Source: Winogradskyella tangerina (lineage in GTDB: Bacteria > Bacteroidota > Bacteroidia > Flavobacteriales > Flavobacteriaceae). From it: a DNA stretch of 64,000 nucleotides. Numbering within the stretch: position 1 is the stretch's first letter; every line of letters starts with the position of its first letter. Under the pieces are notes generated by a model. That model did not search any database, was not told where the DNA came from, and worked only from the letters and a program-made list of their open reading frames with translations. The stretch is taken from NCBI RefSeq assembly GCF_003260205.1, contig NZ_QERF01000003.1, positions 248,001 to 312,000 of the forward strand. Reading direction: 5' to 3'. Positions 1 through 9,683 of this stretch are shown one piece after another. A program made the position numbers and the translations under genes.

Positions 1-269
1 TGGACGACACAATTCATTTGGTTTATAAATACCGAAAGAGCAATACCATTACCGGTTCACCTGAATCGCGCATGGATAACGCCATGCATTACACTGGTAG
101 CGCCTTGTTTTCGACAACAATTGCTTTAGTTGGAGGGTTTTTAATTATTGCCTCTAGCGCAACACCTTCAGTCGGCGATTTTGGAATTCTCTGCGCAGTG
201 ACGGTAGCCATTGCGTTAATTACAGACATTTTTTACTTGCCTGCTCTTCTAAAACAGTTTGATAGGTAA
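1..269 (+). CDS. RND/MMPL-family exporter, C-terminal fragment
   Basis: The frame is open from the left edge, so only the last ~88 residues are present. They begin with DDTIHLVYKYR, the conserved VDD-T-IH-L-YR stretch that follows TM4 or TM10 in RND and MMPL transporters. Two hydrophobic helices follow (about residues 30-50 and 55-78 of the fragment), with the usual short linker and a final LPALLKQFDR tail. Family members are proton-driven exporters of lipids or other hydrophobic substrates in the inner membrane. The substrate cannot be told from the fragment. The gene is on the plus strand and converges on the ABC ATPase gene 7 bp away. The family call is good; a more exact call needs the upstream sequence. 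Confidence 0.75.
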   Translation, partial: DDTIHLVYKYRKSNTITGSPESRMDNAMHYTGSALFSTTIALVGGFLIIASSATPSVGDFGILCAVTVAIALITDIFYLPALLKQFDR

Positions 270-276
270 AGGTTCC

Positions 277-1188
277 CTATTTATCAATTTCGAAATGAAT
301 CTCCGTACCTTTATTTAGCTTGGTATGATGGGAAATAAAAATTGGCTGGTTATTAAAGTCGGCCTCAATCAACCAACTTTGCCCATTAAAATAAGATTTG
401 GTTACTGTGGCCTTAAATTCTAAATGATCTACAACCTTCAATTGATGTGCGTAATATATGTTATCATTAATCACTGAAAACTCGCCGAAAAATGAAGCGA
501 TCAGAGGTGTTTTGGGATGATTATATAGTTGATTTGGCGTGTCCTTGGCGATGATACTTTTTTGATGAAGCACGATCATTTGATCAGCAAAACCGAGTAC
601 GTCATTTTTATCATGACTAGCAACAATACAGGAAATCTTCTGTTCTTTTAAATAGTTAAAAACACTTCGCCTAAGAGACTGTTTCTTAAAGTTGTCGATA
701 TGGCTGAAGGGTTCATCGAGTAATAAGATTTCGGGTTCTTTAGCCAATGCTCTTGCTATGGCAACGCGTTGTTTTTGTCCACCACTAAGATTCTTAACTT
801 TCGTTTTTGCGAATGCTTCAAGCTCTACAACTTTGATAAGCTCTTGGGTACGTCGTTTTTTTTCTTCAGGATAAAATCGTGAGAGATGCTTGCCAATATT
901 GTCTTCCACAGTAGTATAAGGCATAAGATCGAATTCTTGAGACACATACTTCATAAAATCATAGCCCACCACTAAATTAAATTTGGGGCCTAATATTTTG
1001 GTGTCTTTCCAATGGATCTCGCCTTGTTCCGCATCAAATTCGCCATAGATCAGTTTCAACAATGTGCTTTTTCCTGAACCGCTTTCACCAATGATAGCTA
1101 AATTTTCACCAATATCAACAGTAAAATTCAGATGGCTAAGCACATCGGTTTTAGAGTATCCAAACGATAAATTTTTTATTTGAAGCAT
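277..1188 (-). CDS. ABC transporter ATP-binding protein
   Basis: A 303-residue cytoplasmic ATPase with all ABC motifs: Walker A GESGSGKST (~34-42), Q-loop Gln84, signature LSGGQ (~134-138), Walker B ILLLDEP (~154-160) and H-loop His192. A ~90-residue C-terminal part resembles the TOBE-like tails of PotA/FbpC-type importers. I start at the ATG at 1186-1188, not at an upstream in-frame codon at 1227, because the longer form would read through the intrinsic terminator at 1205-1232. No permease or binding protein lies next to it, so it is an orphan ATPase here. A polyamine, iron or multidrug role is possible, but the substrate is unknown. Confidence 0.85.
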   Translation of the reverse strand: MLQIKNLSFGYSKTDVLSHLNFTVDIGENLAIIGESGSGKSTLLKLIYGEFDAEQGEIHWKDTKILGPKFNLVVGYDFMKYVSQEFDLMPYTTVEDNIGKHLSRFYPEEKKRRTQELIKVVELEAFAKTKVKNLSGGQKQRVAIARALAKEPEILLLDEPFSHIDNFKKQSLRRSVFNYLKEQKISCIVASHDKNDVLGFADQMIVLHQKSIIAKDTPNQLYNHPKTPLIASFFGEFSVINDNIYYAHQLKVVDHLEFKATVTKSYFNGQSWLIEADFNNQPIFISHHTKLNKGTEIHFEIDK

Positions 1189-1192
1189 ACTG

Positions 1193-1200
1193 CAAAAATA
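1193..1200 (-). promoter_or_regulatory. candidate -7 element for the ABC ATPase gene
   Basis: On the minus strand TATATTT-like TATTTTTG matches the Bacteroidota -7 consensus TAnnTTTG. It lies only 4 nt before the ATG, so the message would be leaderless or nearly so. The nearest upstream TTTG is 24 nt away, slightly too far, so this is a weak call. Confidence 0.3.
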
Positions 1201-1204
1201 CCAC

Positions 1205-1232
1205 AAAAAAACCGCTTGATTTCTCAAACGGT
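1205..1232 (-). terminator. intrinsic terminator after the FG-GAP gene
   Basis: On the minus strand ACCGTTTGA, loop GAAA, TCAAGCGGT and a run of seven T form a 9-bp stem (one wobble or mismatch) with a GNRA loop. It begins 25 bp after the stop of the FG-GAP/ASPIC gene. Confidence 0.8.
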
Positions 1233-1257
1233 CTTTGTACTAATTCTTTATTTCGAA

Positions 1258-3735
1258 CTATTTCTTAACGAATCTTCGTATGATTTGCTTACCATTAGAT
1301 TCTATTCTTAAAACGTAAACACCTTCTTGAAGGCTTGAAACGTTAAGTTCGTTATTTAATAATTTTTGATTGTAAACACGCTTACCAGTCATGTCGAAAA
1401 CGGTCGCGATCTTTTCCGTCAAATCTGCTGATGTTTTAATGATTAACACATCATCAACAGGATTTGGATACAGCGTCATATTGGTTAAGGTTTCATCCTC
1501 TACGCTAAGAGGTGCAGAACCTTCAACGATTGTATGAGCTGTATTGATTGCTGGGTTAAGGATCTCATCGATCTCTCCAGAAGGCCAATAAATAGTGATC
1601 TTGGTAATTGACGTGTCAGACCCAATTCCAAAATGCGTATTTAATGAACTCATAAACTCAAAACCATCTCCACTTCTTACATCACGAATCTGAGTACCTG
1701 AAGGTGTGGTGAGTACAACTCTTGCCCCAATTCCATTTCGGTTACTGTAGTTAGGCGTTACGTGAGCCATTCCTACGGTATGAATTTTCACCCAATTATG
1801 ATTGGTGTTTTTCTGATTAAAGTAAATATTACCACTATAATAAGCATCGATGTAGCCATCATTATTGAGGTCACCGAAACTACCATTTTTATAATTGAGC
1901 TGAAGCGACTCAGCATCTTCAAACGTCATATCACCCTTTCCATAGGCAATAGTACCGTTGCTAATAATATCTAAATTCCCATCGTTATCAATATCATGAA
2001 CAGCATTTTCCCATCCAGTAGGTGAAGTTATTCCAGACAATGGAACTTGCGTAAAAACATAATCATTGTTTGGATTTCCGTCATCAGAAAAACCACTGTT
2101 TTCCATTAGTTTATGTGTGCCTGAACTAGCACCCACAAAAACATCCATATCGCCGTCATTATCGAAATCTCCCCATGCAGAAGACCAAGTTTGCATTGGA
2201 TCTGCTAAACCAATGGCGGCAGCGTTTTCAGTATAAGTACCATCACCATTATTCGTGTACATGATGTTAGTTCTTCGGTCAACTGAACCTCCACATTTGG
2301 CAACAAATAGATCTATATTTCCGTCGTTGTTGTAATCGATCCAAATTGAACCATAATCACCACCAGAAGGATAGTTTCCAAGCTCAAAAGGTGCTCCGGG
2401 TGTCACGTCTGATTGATAAAAATCGAAATTTCCAGTACCATCATTTATAAAGTAAACGTTTGGTTCTACATCATGACAGACGAAGGCATCTAAGTTTCCA
2501 TCGTTGTTAATGTCTACAAAATTTGAACGTTGTGAAAACACATATTGCGTAGTTGAATATTCAGTAAAACTTGTACCATCGTTACTTGCTTTCATAAAAG
2601 TAACACCACTTCCGGCGCCATAAAGTATATCGGTTTTACCATTAGCGTCATAATCTGCCGCCGCGATACTCCAGCTTGGTAAATAGTTAGCTGTTGGGGT
2701 TCCGACATTAACGCTTGTAAATGAACCATCAGGGTTTTGTCTCTGAATATTAACATTAGTCGAAGTCACACCCACAATATCATCTAAAAAGTCACCATCC
2801 ATATCAACAATCGCTGTAGCATAAGAAGCGCTTGTGTTTAACGAAATAGACTGCTGTACGAAGTTTATTCTTGATTGAACTTGCGTTGTAAAAGAATATG
2901 GTCCGGAGTAGTTTGAAGTTTCACCAGGGCAGTTAGCTCTTACATAAAAATCATAAGAGGTATTAGATGATAAACCGCCAAGGTTATAACTTGGACTATT
3001 AAGATTGTTTACTACGTTCGCACCTAATCCTCCAGGCAAGAACCCAGACGCACCCCATTCTAAGCTCCATTGACCTGCGCTTCCTGCTTCTGTCCAGGAT
3101 AAATCAGCACTTGAAACACTTACGTTGTTAGCGACAAGATTGGTTGGACTTGGGCATGAATTTGGTGTTTGAGACATAATGATTGGTGATGTGAAGCAAA
3201 AGCCATATCCCCAAGATCCATCGTCGTCATAAGAAATTCGATATCTGAAATTAGCCAATTGATTAGCTGTAAAGCCAGAGATATCCAATATAGGATGATC
3301 TAAGCTAAAAAATGCTCCATTACAGTAATTTGAGTTTGGCGCACCAGTAGTATCCGAATCATAAGTTGGCCCCCAACTTACCCATTGAGAAGCATCTGCA
3401 TCCCAATAATCAAGGGTAAATATTTCGGTTTGATATACGTTAAACACGTAGTTCACCTGAACCTGAATCCAGGTTTCTCCACCATTAAAAGCGTTAGTTA
3501 AATTTATAACCGGTGATTCTGCTGCTAAAACATTATCTGACCCACTTTGAGCATCGTCGTCATCAAAAGAAAAATTAGACGAAGAGGTTGTAGGATCTTC
3601 ATAAAGATAGTTAGCATCATAAGTACCAGTAATTGACCAATTACCATTTGGCCAGCTGGCGTTTTGATTAAGTATCTGTGCTTCACTTATGGTAAACATA
3701 AGAAGGGCAGCAAAGATCAAGGTAATTTTTTTCAT
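1258..3735 (-). CDS. secreted FG-GAP/ASPIC-UnbV repeat protein, T9SS type A cargo
   Basis: 825 residues. A signal peptide (MKKITLIFAALLMFTISEA) is followed by a jelly-roll-like N-terminal region, a fibronectin type III domain (~195-285, containing NTSYDFYVRANC), a set of FG-GAP/VCBS repeats with DxDxDGxxD calcium-type loops (for example DINNDGNLD, DYNNDGNID, DFDNDGDMD), an ASPIC/UnbV domain (GIGARVVLTT...IYWPSGEID) and a C-terminal type A sorting domain (YPNPVDDVL ... FVKK). It should be exported by Sec, crosses the outer membrane through the type IX system and ends up on the surface. VCBS propellers usually mediate binding. Its ligand is unknown. The next gene starts 10 bp upstream on the same strand, so the two may be co-transcribed. 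Confidence 0.88.
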   Translation of the reverse strand: MKKITLIFAALLMFTISEAQILNQNASWPNGNWSITGTYDANYLYEDPTTSSSNFSFDDDDAQSGSDNVLAAESPVINLTNAFNGGETWIQVQVNYVFNVYQTEIFTLDYWDADASQWVSWGPTYDSDTTGAPNSNYCNGAFFSLDHPILDISGFTANQLANFRYRISYDDDGSWGYGFCFTSPIIMSQTPNSCPSPTNLVANNVSVSSADLSWTEAGSAGQWSLEWGASGFLPGGLGANVVNNLNSPSYNLGGLSSNTSYDFYVRANCPGETSNYSGPYSFTTQVQSRINFVQQSISLNTSASYATAIVDMDGDFLDDIVGVTSTNVNIQRQNPDGSFTSVNVGTPTANYLPSWSIAAADYDANGKTDILYGAGSGVTFMKASNDGTSFTEYSTTQYVFSQRSNFVDINNDGNLDAFVCHDVEPNVYFINDGTGNFDFYQSDVTPGAPFELGNYPSGGDYGSIWIDYNNDGNIDLFVAKCGGSVDRRTNIMYTNNGDGTYTENAAAIGLADPMQTWSSAWGDFDNDGDMDVFVGASSGTHKLMENSGFSDDGNPNNDYVFTQVPLSGITSPTGWENAVHDIDNDGNLDIISNGTIAYGKGDMTFEDAESLQLNYKNGSFGDLNNDGYIDAYYSGNIYFNQKNTNHNWVKIHTVGMAHVTPNYSNRNGIGARVVLTTPSGTQIRDVRSGDGFEFMSSLNTHFGIGSDTSITKITIYWPSGEIDEILNPAINTAHTIVEGSAPLSVEDETLTNMTLYPNPVDDVLIIKTSADLTEKIATVFDMTGKRVYNQKLLNNELNVSSLQEGVYVLRIESNGKQIIRRFVKK

Positions 3736-3745
3736 GTTTTATGTG

Positions 3746-5107
3746 TTAATCGCAATTATTTAAAGAGTTTATCCACTCATCGATAAGTCTGATACCTTCC
3801 TCATGGTTAATAGATCTACCAAGCAAGGGCATTCTAAAGGTCTCGTCGGTGGTACTTATCCTGTAAAATAGTATGGATAAGTCGGTGTCATTTGGTTTTA
3901 CAATATAAGAATTCGGTATGAATTGAGTGTCTGGCTCAACGCATACACCTATGTTTTCAATATTAGTGGTAAGGTTATTTGCAAACCTCATTGGCCTGTA
4001 ATTACAGTGACCCTGATCTGAATGACAATGCGCACAATTGATGTCTAAGTAAGAACGCACTCGTGATTCTAAGGGATATGATTCGTCATCCCAAGCCACA
4101 ACTGTATCAATTGCGCCAGGAACATTATTATTTAAATATCCAATTTCAACTAATTTTTGTAATTGGTTTGCGATGCCTTCTGTATAGTCAAAAGATCGAT
4201 TCAGGTTTTGTGGTTTCATTCCAATTGGAGATGGATCATCTAATTGGTTATGGCAGGTGAAACATTCTGCTCTTGAAGGAATACGATAATCTGTAGATTT
4301 AGGGTTGTTGTCTTCAAGCCAATTCAAATTAACGATGCTCCCTTGATTTGAGAAAAAGGCTTCCGTTTGTTCTTCGTTCCAGATATAGTTGGCAAAATCC
4401 CATTCATCGGCCTTCTTGTACATCAGTCTTGTTTCGAGAAGTCGTGTGGTGTTACCCGGTTGAACATTATTGTAATAAAAGTTCTTTATAAGTATAGTTC
4501 CTTCAGGAAAATCGAGCGGCTCATAATCTTCAACATAATTTGCTTTTACTCCATTTGGCATCCAGATGAAGCGTTTCTTATTTGCATAATCACTAAATAA
4601 TGGTGAAATAAGGTCGTATGGTACAACGCCAAAAGTTGGATTGAGGTCTTTTAATTCACCTTGAAAAAAATTATAAGCCGAAAGTGTCTGGTGCGGTGTG
4701 TCGTTTTCAAAAATATTAACAACGGAAAGCGTCGTGATATTAACCGTTACATTTTCGGTATAACAGTTATTAGAATTATCGCATATGGTATATTGAAACG
4801 TTTCTTCACCTACTATATTAGGATTTGCTACATATAACATGTAATCGTCACTAGGATTATTAGGTGTATTGTTATTTTGAATTTGTATGGTTCCGAGAGC
4901 AGCAGCACTAATAGTTAGGGTACCATTTTGAGGTATGTTGCTGTCATTGGCAAAAATGAAGATTTCCACCTGAGAATTTTGCGTTAATACAGCTGTATCA
5001 GCATTTGTTTCTGTAGCCAATGTTGTTGCATTGTCGTCCTCACTACTACAACAAAATAGCAGTGTAAGCACAACTAAAATGAAATTAAGAACTTTGTGTT
5101 TAATCAT
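3746..5107 (-). CDS. diheme cytochrome-like lipoprotein (SO2930/HNE_0200-like)
   Basis: 453 residues with a lipoprotein signal (lipobox before the Cys-Cys at ~19-20, LTLLFCC). Residues ~25-125 form an all-beta, cadherin/Big-like region (TFQYTICDNSNNCYTENVTV). The rest resembles the SO2930-type family (known from TIGR03806-like proteins) and carries two CxxCH haem-binding motifs, CFTCH and CAHCH, plus GHCNYRPMRF, PNDTDLSILFYR and FRMPLLG segments. It is probably a periplasm- or surface-facing haem lipoprotein; the electron partner is unknown. It lies directly upstream of the secreted FG-GAP gene. The family call rests on the two haem motifs and my memory of the family's C-terminal pattern. Confidence 0.75.
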   Translation of the reverse strand: MIKHKVLNFILVVLTLLFCCSSEDDNATTLATETNADTAVLTQNSQVEIFIFANDSNIPQNGTLTISAAALGTIQIQNNNTPNNPSDDYMLYVANPNIVGEETFQYTICDNSNNCYTENVTVNITTLSVVNIFENDTPHQTLSAYNFFQGELKDLNPTFGVVPYDLISPLFSDYANKKRFIWMPNGVKANYVEDYEPLDFPEGTILIKNFYYNNVQPGNTTRLLETRLMYKKADEWDFANYIWNEEQTEAFFSNQGSIVNLNWLEDNNPKSTDYRIPSRAECFTCHNQLDDPSPIGMKPQNLNRSFDYTEGIANQLQKLVEIGYLNNNVPGAIDTVVAWDDESYPLESRVRSYLDINCAHCHSDQGHCNYRPMRFANNLTTNIENIGVCVEPDTQFIPNSYIVKPNDTDLSILFYRISTTDETFRMPLLGRSINHEEGIRLIDEWINSLNNCD

Positions 5108-5229
5108 ATGGTTACTAGCGACATTAATATAACAACTGAGACGCAGAAATCCCTACTTTTATCAAAAGGGACGTAAATCTAAGGTTTTTTCTTTAAATCG
5201 TTTATAATCAATAAAAAAGGATAAACGGC

Positions 5230-7299
5230 CTATTTAAAAGCGTTATACTTTAATAGAAAATAACGCTTCAATATTTTAAATCTGAAATATTTATTGAATC
5301 CAAAATACAGATAGAACAACCACATCGGCGCAAGCATAGCAATCGCCTTATTCTTCTTGTATAATGCAGGCTTAAGCTTTACCAAATACCTAAAGTACTT
5401 TTCAGGAGTCATTAAAAAACGAATGGCGCTACCAACGGGGCTTTTAATCTTTGGAGGTTCATAAGAAATTCCAACCTGATTGGTTCCAACATTTTGATAA
5501 AATCCGTGACTAAGCGTATCTAAAAACTTCAATTTTTTAAAGCTTTGGAATAACCCAACTTTAAGGGCAATTTTCGACATGGCAACCTGCATCATTTCTT
5601 CGGAATAGCAAATAGGCTGCAATCGACTTAAAAGCTCCTTGTGATGTTCAGACATTTGCTCTTGATGAGCTTTTATATGATTATCGTACAACCATTTTTC
5701 TTCAGGCTTATGATACTCAAGCGTGTAACCATCTGCATCGAGACTATAATCTAAAGCGCTACCGTGATCGGCTGCAGAAAATTGCTCATACAACTGCATA
5801 TTCGCCATTATAATATGATCGTTATAATCTGGGTACGGCATTAGGGAGAAATTAAGCCCGTAGCGTTTGGTCAATGGCTGAATATCGTAAATTTCGTTGA
5901 GGCCAAGGTAATAACCAGTTACAGGAATTTTTTCATCAAAAAATGTGTAAATAGCTTCTTGCATGGTACCGCCCCAACCAATGTCTGCCAAATGAATGCC
6001 TTCATTTTCAATATCCGCACCAAAAGATTGAATATAAGTTTCGAAAGCTTTTCGACTTTCTGATCTATGCTTGTCATAATAGTTCAAAAAGCTCTTGTTC
6101 TGTTTTAAGCTTTCAAAAATTGAAGAACTAAAGAATCCTTCAACACTAGCCTTTCCGTCAACATTAAGATCATTTATGATACTTTCTCTTAATTCATCGG
6201 GGCAATTAACAGCGATTAAAAAATCCTCTGTTGAGATATTGCTGTACTTTTTACTTAAAAAAGTGAAAGGTTCCTTCTCAATATCTTGTAATGACATTTG
6301 AAGCGCTGCATGTCGCGAAATTTTTAAGTAATGCGTTCTAATTTTGTGATCGCTTCGCAAGGCAGTAAATTCTTGATAGGAATCGAATAATTTTTTGAGA
6401 TATTGTCCTTCCCTTGATAAGAAAAACAGGTCTTTTATGTTCTTTCTTTTAGCCGTTTCATATAAGCGCTCAGCAAAAATGTGATAGAAAATAGCGTATT
6501 CAGTAAACGGTATTGCTGAACCTCTTTTACATTTATTATAAAGCGCATTGAGAACAGATCTTAATTGCTTTTTATCGTTACCGAAATTGTTTCGCTTGTT
6601 TTTACGGGTATATTTTTTATGAGGTAAAAGGTAGGCACTAAGACCACTTTTAATAGCATTGCTATAATCACTTCGCTCATTATCACCAATCATCATGGCT
6701 TCTTTAGGATCGACATCCAATTCTGAAAGAACGGGTTCGTAAATCGTTCCTGAATATTTGCTCAACTCCGAAGATGAAGAAGTGTAAATGCCATCAAAGA
6801 GATCGATGATGCCGTGATGTTCTAATAGTTTTTCAAACAGTGAAATAGAACCATAAAAATCTGATATCAAATAAACTTTTCCTCCGTTAGATTTAAAATA
6901 CTTTATGGTGTCGAGGACTTTTTGGTCTAAATACTGAACACTAGCTTCGGCTCTGGCGTCGGCGATTTCAAAAAGAGCGATAAATTCTTCTTTTGAATCA
7001 GTAGAAATGATCTCATCATTAATAAGGCGTTTGCAGACTTCCTCCTTCAGCCTCTGATATGGAATCTCATCGATATCCTTTTTTAGTTTCTTCTCAAGAT
7101 ACTTTACCGATTCTTGTCGGGTAAAATAGAGGTTGTCAATGGACAACGTGAGTCCAAGTTCGCGGATAATCATTTTAGCCCAAATACGTTGTACATAATT
7201 TGGGTGAACACGCCTGTGTACTATGGTGTCATAGTAATCCGTGAAAAGAAATTTTATTTGCTTTTCCTTAAGCTGTTTATGAAGTTGGTTAAGTGACAA
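5230..7299 (-). CDS. HAD-superfamily hydrolase with large C-terminal region (COG5610-like)
   Basis: 689 residues. Residues ~17-230 form a HAD fold: motif I FTDYYDTIVHRR (Asp nucleophile position), motif II around YLISD, motif III/IV MMIGDNERSDYSNAIKSG. A ~440-residue C-terminal region follows with LADIGWGGTMQEAIY, as in proteins found in surface-polysaccharide loci. No glycosyltransferases are nearby, so the gene stands alone here. The start is a TTG (7297-7299): there is no in-frame ATG before residue 44, and the HAD motif lies 20 residues in. It is 32 bp downstream of the prolyl oligopeptidase gene's... opposite end, i.e. this gene lies upstream on the minus strand only in map terms; the peptidase gene precedes it in transcription order by 32 bp. 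Specific activity is unknown. Confidence 0.75.
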   Translation of the reverse strand: MSLNQLHKQLKEKQIKFLFTDYYDTIVHRRVHPNYVQRIWAKMIIRELGLTLSIDNLYFTRQESVKYLEKKLKKDIDEIPYQRLKEEVCKRLINDEIISTDSKEEFIALFEIADARAEASVQYLDQKVLDTIKYFKSNGGKVYLISDFYGSISLFEKLLEHHGIIDLFDGIYTSSSSELSKYSGTIYEPVLSELDVDPKEAMMIGDNERSDYSNAIKSGLSAYLLPHKKYTRKNKRNNFGNDKKQLRSVLNALYNKCKRGSAIPFTEYAIFYHIFAERLYETAKRKNIKDLFFLSREGQYLKKLFDSYQEFTALRSDHKIRTHYLKISRHAALQMSLQDIEKEPFTFLSKKYSNISTEDFLIAVNCPDELRESIINDLNVDGKASVEGFFSSSIFESLKQNKSFLNYYDKHRSESRKAFETYIQSFGADIENEGIHLADIGWGGTMQEAIYTFFDEKIPVTGYYLGLNEIYDIQPLTKRYGLNFSLMPYPDYNDHIIMANMQLYEQFSAADHGSALDYSLDADGYTLEYHKPEEKWLYDNHIKAHQEQMSEHHKELLSRLQPICYSEEMMQVAMSKIALKVGLFQSFKKLKFLDTLSHGFYQNVGTNQVGISYEPPKIKSPVGSAIRFLMTPEKYFRYLVKLKPALYKKNKAIAMLAPMWLFYLYFGFNKYFRFKILKRYFLLKYNAFK

Positions 7300-7331
7300 A
7301 ACATTCGATTTGGTTAATAGCTAAAGGGGTG

Positions 7332-9497
7332 TTACCCTTTTATTTTTTCTTTGGTTTTACTTGGTAAGACATCAAATCCCATATTATAAAGGGTGAAGCC
7401 AAATACATCCGCTTGTTCTTCTATGATTTTGCTTGTTGGTTTTCCAGCGCCATGACCAGCATCTTTTTCAATTCTGATCAAAGTAGGATTTGTACCCGTT
7501 TGTTTACTTTGTAGTTCAGCTGCAAATTTGAAACTATGCGCTGGCACAACGCGATCATCATGATCACTTGTGGTAATCATGGTTGCAGGATATTCTACAC
7601 CTTCATTAACATTATGAACCGGCGAATAACCTTTAAGATACTCGAACATTTCTTTATTGTCCTGAGCTGTACCATAGTCGTAAGCCCAACCTGCACCAGC
7701 GGTAAATGTGTGATAACGCAACATGTCTAAAACACCAACAGCCGGAATGGCTACTTTTACTAAATCTGGTCTTTGGGTCATAGTTGCACCAACCAACAAA
7801 CCACCATTAGAACCACCTCTAATAGCTAAATAATCTGATGAGGTATAGTTGTTTTCAATTAAATATTCACCCGCTGCGATAAAATCATCAAATACATTTT
7901 GCTTTTGCATTTTTGTTCCGGCAACATGCCATGCTTTACCATATTCGCCACCGCCACGAAGATTAGCAACAGCATAGATTCCGCCTTGCTCCATCCAAAC
8001 GGCATTTGTAATACTAAATCCTGGCGTTAATGGAATATTGAAACCACCGTAACCATAGAGAATTGTAGGGTTTTTGCCATTAAGTTCTAATCCTTTTTTA
8101 TGCGTAATGATCATCGGTACTTTGGTGCCGTCTTTTGAGTTATAAAAGATTTGTGTACTCACATAATCCTCAGGATTGAAATCAATTTGAGGTTTACGGT
8201 ATAACTCTGAAGTTCCATCTTCAATATCATATTTGTAAATGCTACTTGGAGTTACATAATTTGTAAAGGAATAGTATAGTTCAGCGTCTTCTTTCTTTGC
8301 GCCAAAACCATTTGCGCTACCAACACCTGGTAACTCTATCTCTCTAATCATTTTTCCGTCGTAATCGTACTGTAAAACCTTAGATACAGCATCGACCATG
8401 TACTTGGCAAAAAAGTAACCTCCACCCGTAGATGGTGTCAAAACATTTTCAGTTTCAGGAATGAAATCTACCCAGTTTTCAGGACTAGGGTTTGACGCAT
8501 CAACTGTTACGATCTTTCTATTTGGCGCATCTAAATTGGTCATTATGTAGAGTTTAGACCCTACATTTTCGATAATATTAGAATCTGAATCAGTATGCCC
8601 AAGAATTTCAACTAATGGAGTGTTCGGTACAGTTAGATCTTTGATGTATAGCTTATTTCCTGAGGTAGAGACTCTCGGTGTAATAACCAAATAGCGATCA
8701 TCTTCAGTTACACCACCATAAATGTAGCGGTGTTTTTCTGCTGGAGTGCCTCCGTATATAATGGCATCGTCAGATTGTGCGGTGCCTAATTTATGATAGT
8801 ATACCTTGTGCTGATCTGTTTTTGCTGATAATTCACTGCCTTCTGGTTTGTCATAACTAGAGTAGTAAAACCCTTCGTTTTTATACCAAGACATTCCGCT
8901 GAATTTAATATCCACCAAGGTGTCTTCAATGATTTCCTTAGTTTCGGCATTCATTATGAGAATTTTGCGCCAATCGCTACCACTTTCAGAAATGGAATAG
9001 GCAAGGGTTTTTCCGTCCTTGGAAAAGCTTAGACCACCTAATGAGATTGTACCGTCTTCTGTGAAAGTATTAGGATCTAAAAACACTTCTGCTGTTGATG
9101 GGTCAGCCCCATCTTTATATCTGTAGATCACAAATTGATTTTGTAATCCATCATTTTTGCGGAAATAGGTAAAGCCCCCTTCTTTGAAAGGCGCTCCAAT
9201 TTTTTCGTAATTCCATAGTTTAGTAAGACGCTCCTTCAACTCTTCGCGGTAGGGAATATTATCTAAGTAACCAAAAGTAACTTCGTTTTGAGCTTTAACC
9301 CATGCTTCGGTTTCTTCACTTCGGTCGTCTTCTAACCATCGGTAAGGATCTGCAACAGCAACATCAAAATAGGTATCAACCGTATCTACCTTTTTGGTTT
9401 CAGGATAATCTACAGAAATAGGTTTCACGTTTTCAGATTCGTTTTTACAGGAAACAAAAATACTTAGCGCAAGTGTAATTAGGAGTAGTTTCTTCAT
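7332..9497 (-). CDS. prolyl oligopeptidase family serine peptidase (S9A), lipoprotein
   Basis: 721 residues, the usual length for prolyl oligopeptidase. An N-terminal lipoprotein signal (ALSIFVSC, Cys17) suggests a membrane-anchored periplasmic enzyme. A seven-bladed propeller (~75-440) precedes the alpha/beta-hydrolase domain. The catalytic triad is visible: Ser ~563 in GGSNGG, Asp in DHDDRV (~645-650) and His ~682 in AGHGAG. It should cleave short peptides after proline. The [27 protein letters not shown] start is characteristic of the family. It stands 186 bp from asd and has its own promoter candidate at 9533-9540. Confidence 0.93.
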   Translation of the reverse strand: MKKLLLITLALSIFVSCKNESENVKPISVDYPETKKVDTVDTYFDVAVADPYRWLEDDRSEETEAWVKAQNEVTFGYLDNIPYREELKERLTKLWNYEKIGAPFKEGGFTYFRKNDGLQNQFVIYRYKDGADPSTAEVFLDPNTFTEDGTISLGGLSFSKDGKTLAYSISESGSDWRKILIMNAETKEIIEDTLVDIKFSGMSWYKNEGFYYSSYDKPEGSELSAKTDQHKVYYHKLGTAQSDDAIIYGGTPAEKHRYIYGGVTEDDRYLVITPRVSTSGNKLYIKDLTVPNTPLVEILGHTDSDSNIIENVGSKLYIMTNLDAPNRKIVTVDASNPSPENWVDFIPETENVLTPSTGGGYFFAKYMVDAVSKVLQYDYDGKMIREIELPGVGSANGFGAKKEDAELYYSFTNYVTPSSIYKYDIEDGTSELYRKPQIDFNPEDYVSTQIFYNSKDGTKVPMIITHKKGLELNGKNPTILYGYGGFNIPLTPGFSITNAVWMEQGGIYAVANLRGGGEYGKAWHVAGTKMQKQNVFDDFIAAGEYLIENNYTSSDYLAIRGGSNGGLLVGATMTQRPDLVKVAIPAVGVLDMLRYHTFTAGAGWAYDYGTAQDNKEMFEYLKGYSPVHNVNEGVEYPATMITTSDHDDRVVPAHSFKFAAELQSKQTGTNPTLIRIEKDAGHGAGKPTSKIIEEQADVFGFTLYNMGFDVLPSKTKEKIKG

Positions 9498-9532
9498 AAT
9501 TAGGTTTTTTTGAAAAATAACAACGTTAAATT

Positions 9533-9540
9533 CAAATATA
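9533..9540 (-). promoter_or_regulatory. candidate -7 element for the S9A peptidase gene
   Basis: On the minus strand TATATTTG is a perfect TAnnTTTG, 36 bp before the ATG. A TTG lies 24 nt upstream, slightly beyond the usual 17-23 nt spacing. The rest of the AT-rich 186-bp spacer (9498-9683) shows nothing else I can name. Confidence 0.4.
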
Positions 9541-9683
9541 AGTATTAATCAAATCTGATATTATCAAAAATGTATTAAAACTTACGGTAAATCGGGACGG
9601 CAATATAAATAGAAATATTGCTGAACAATTAATTATTTAGTTGAAATACAAAAAATTACCGCTATTTAGAAACCTCTAAAAAA

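Noticed and set aside
277..1227. Longer ABC ATPase start at 1227
   Set aside because: It would begin within the terminator of the upstream gene, and the family start is at 1188.
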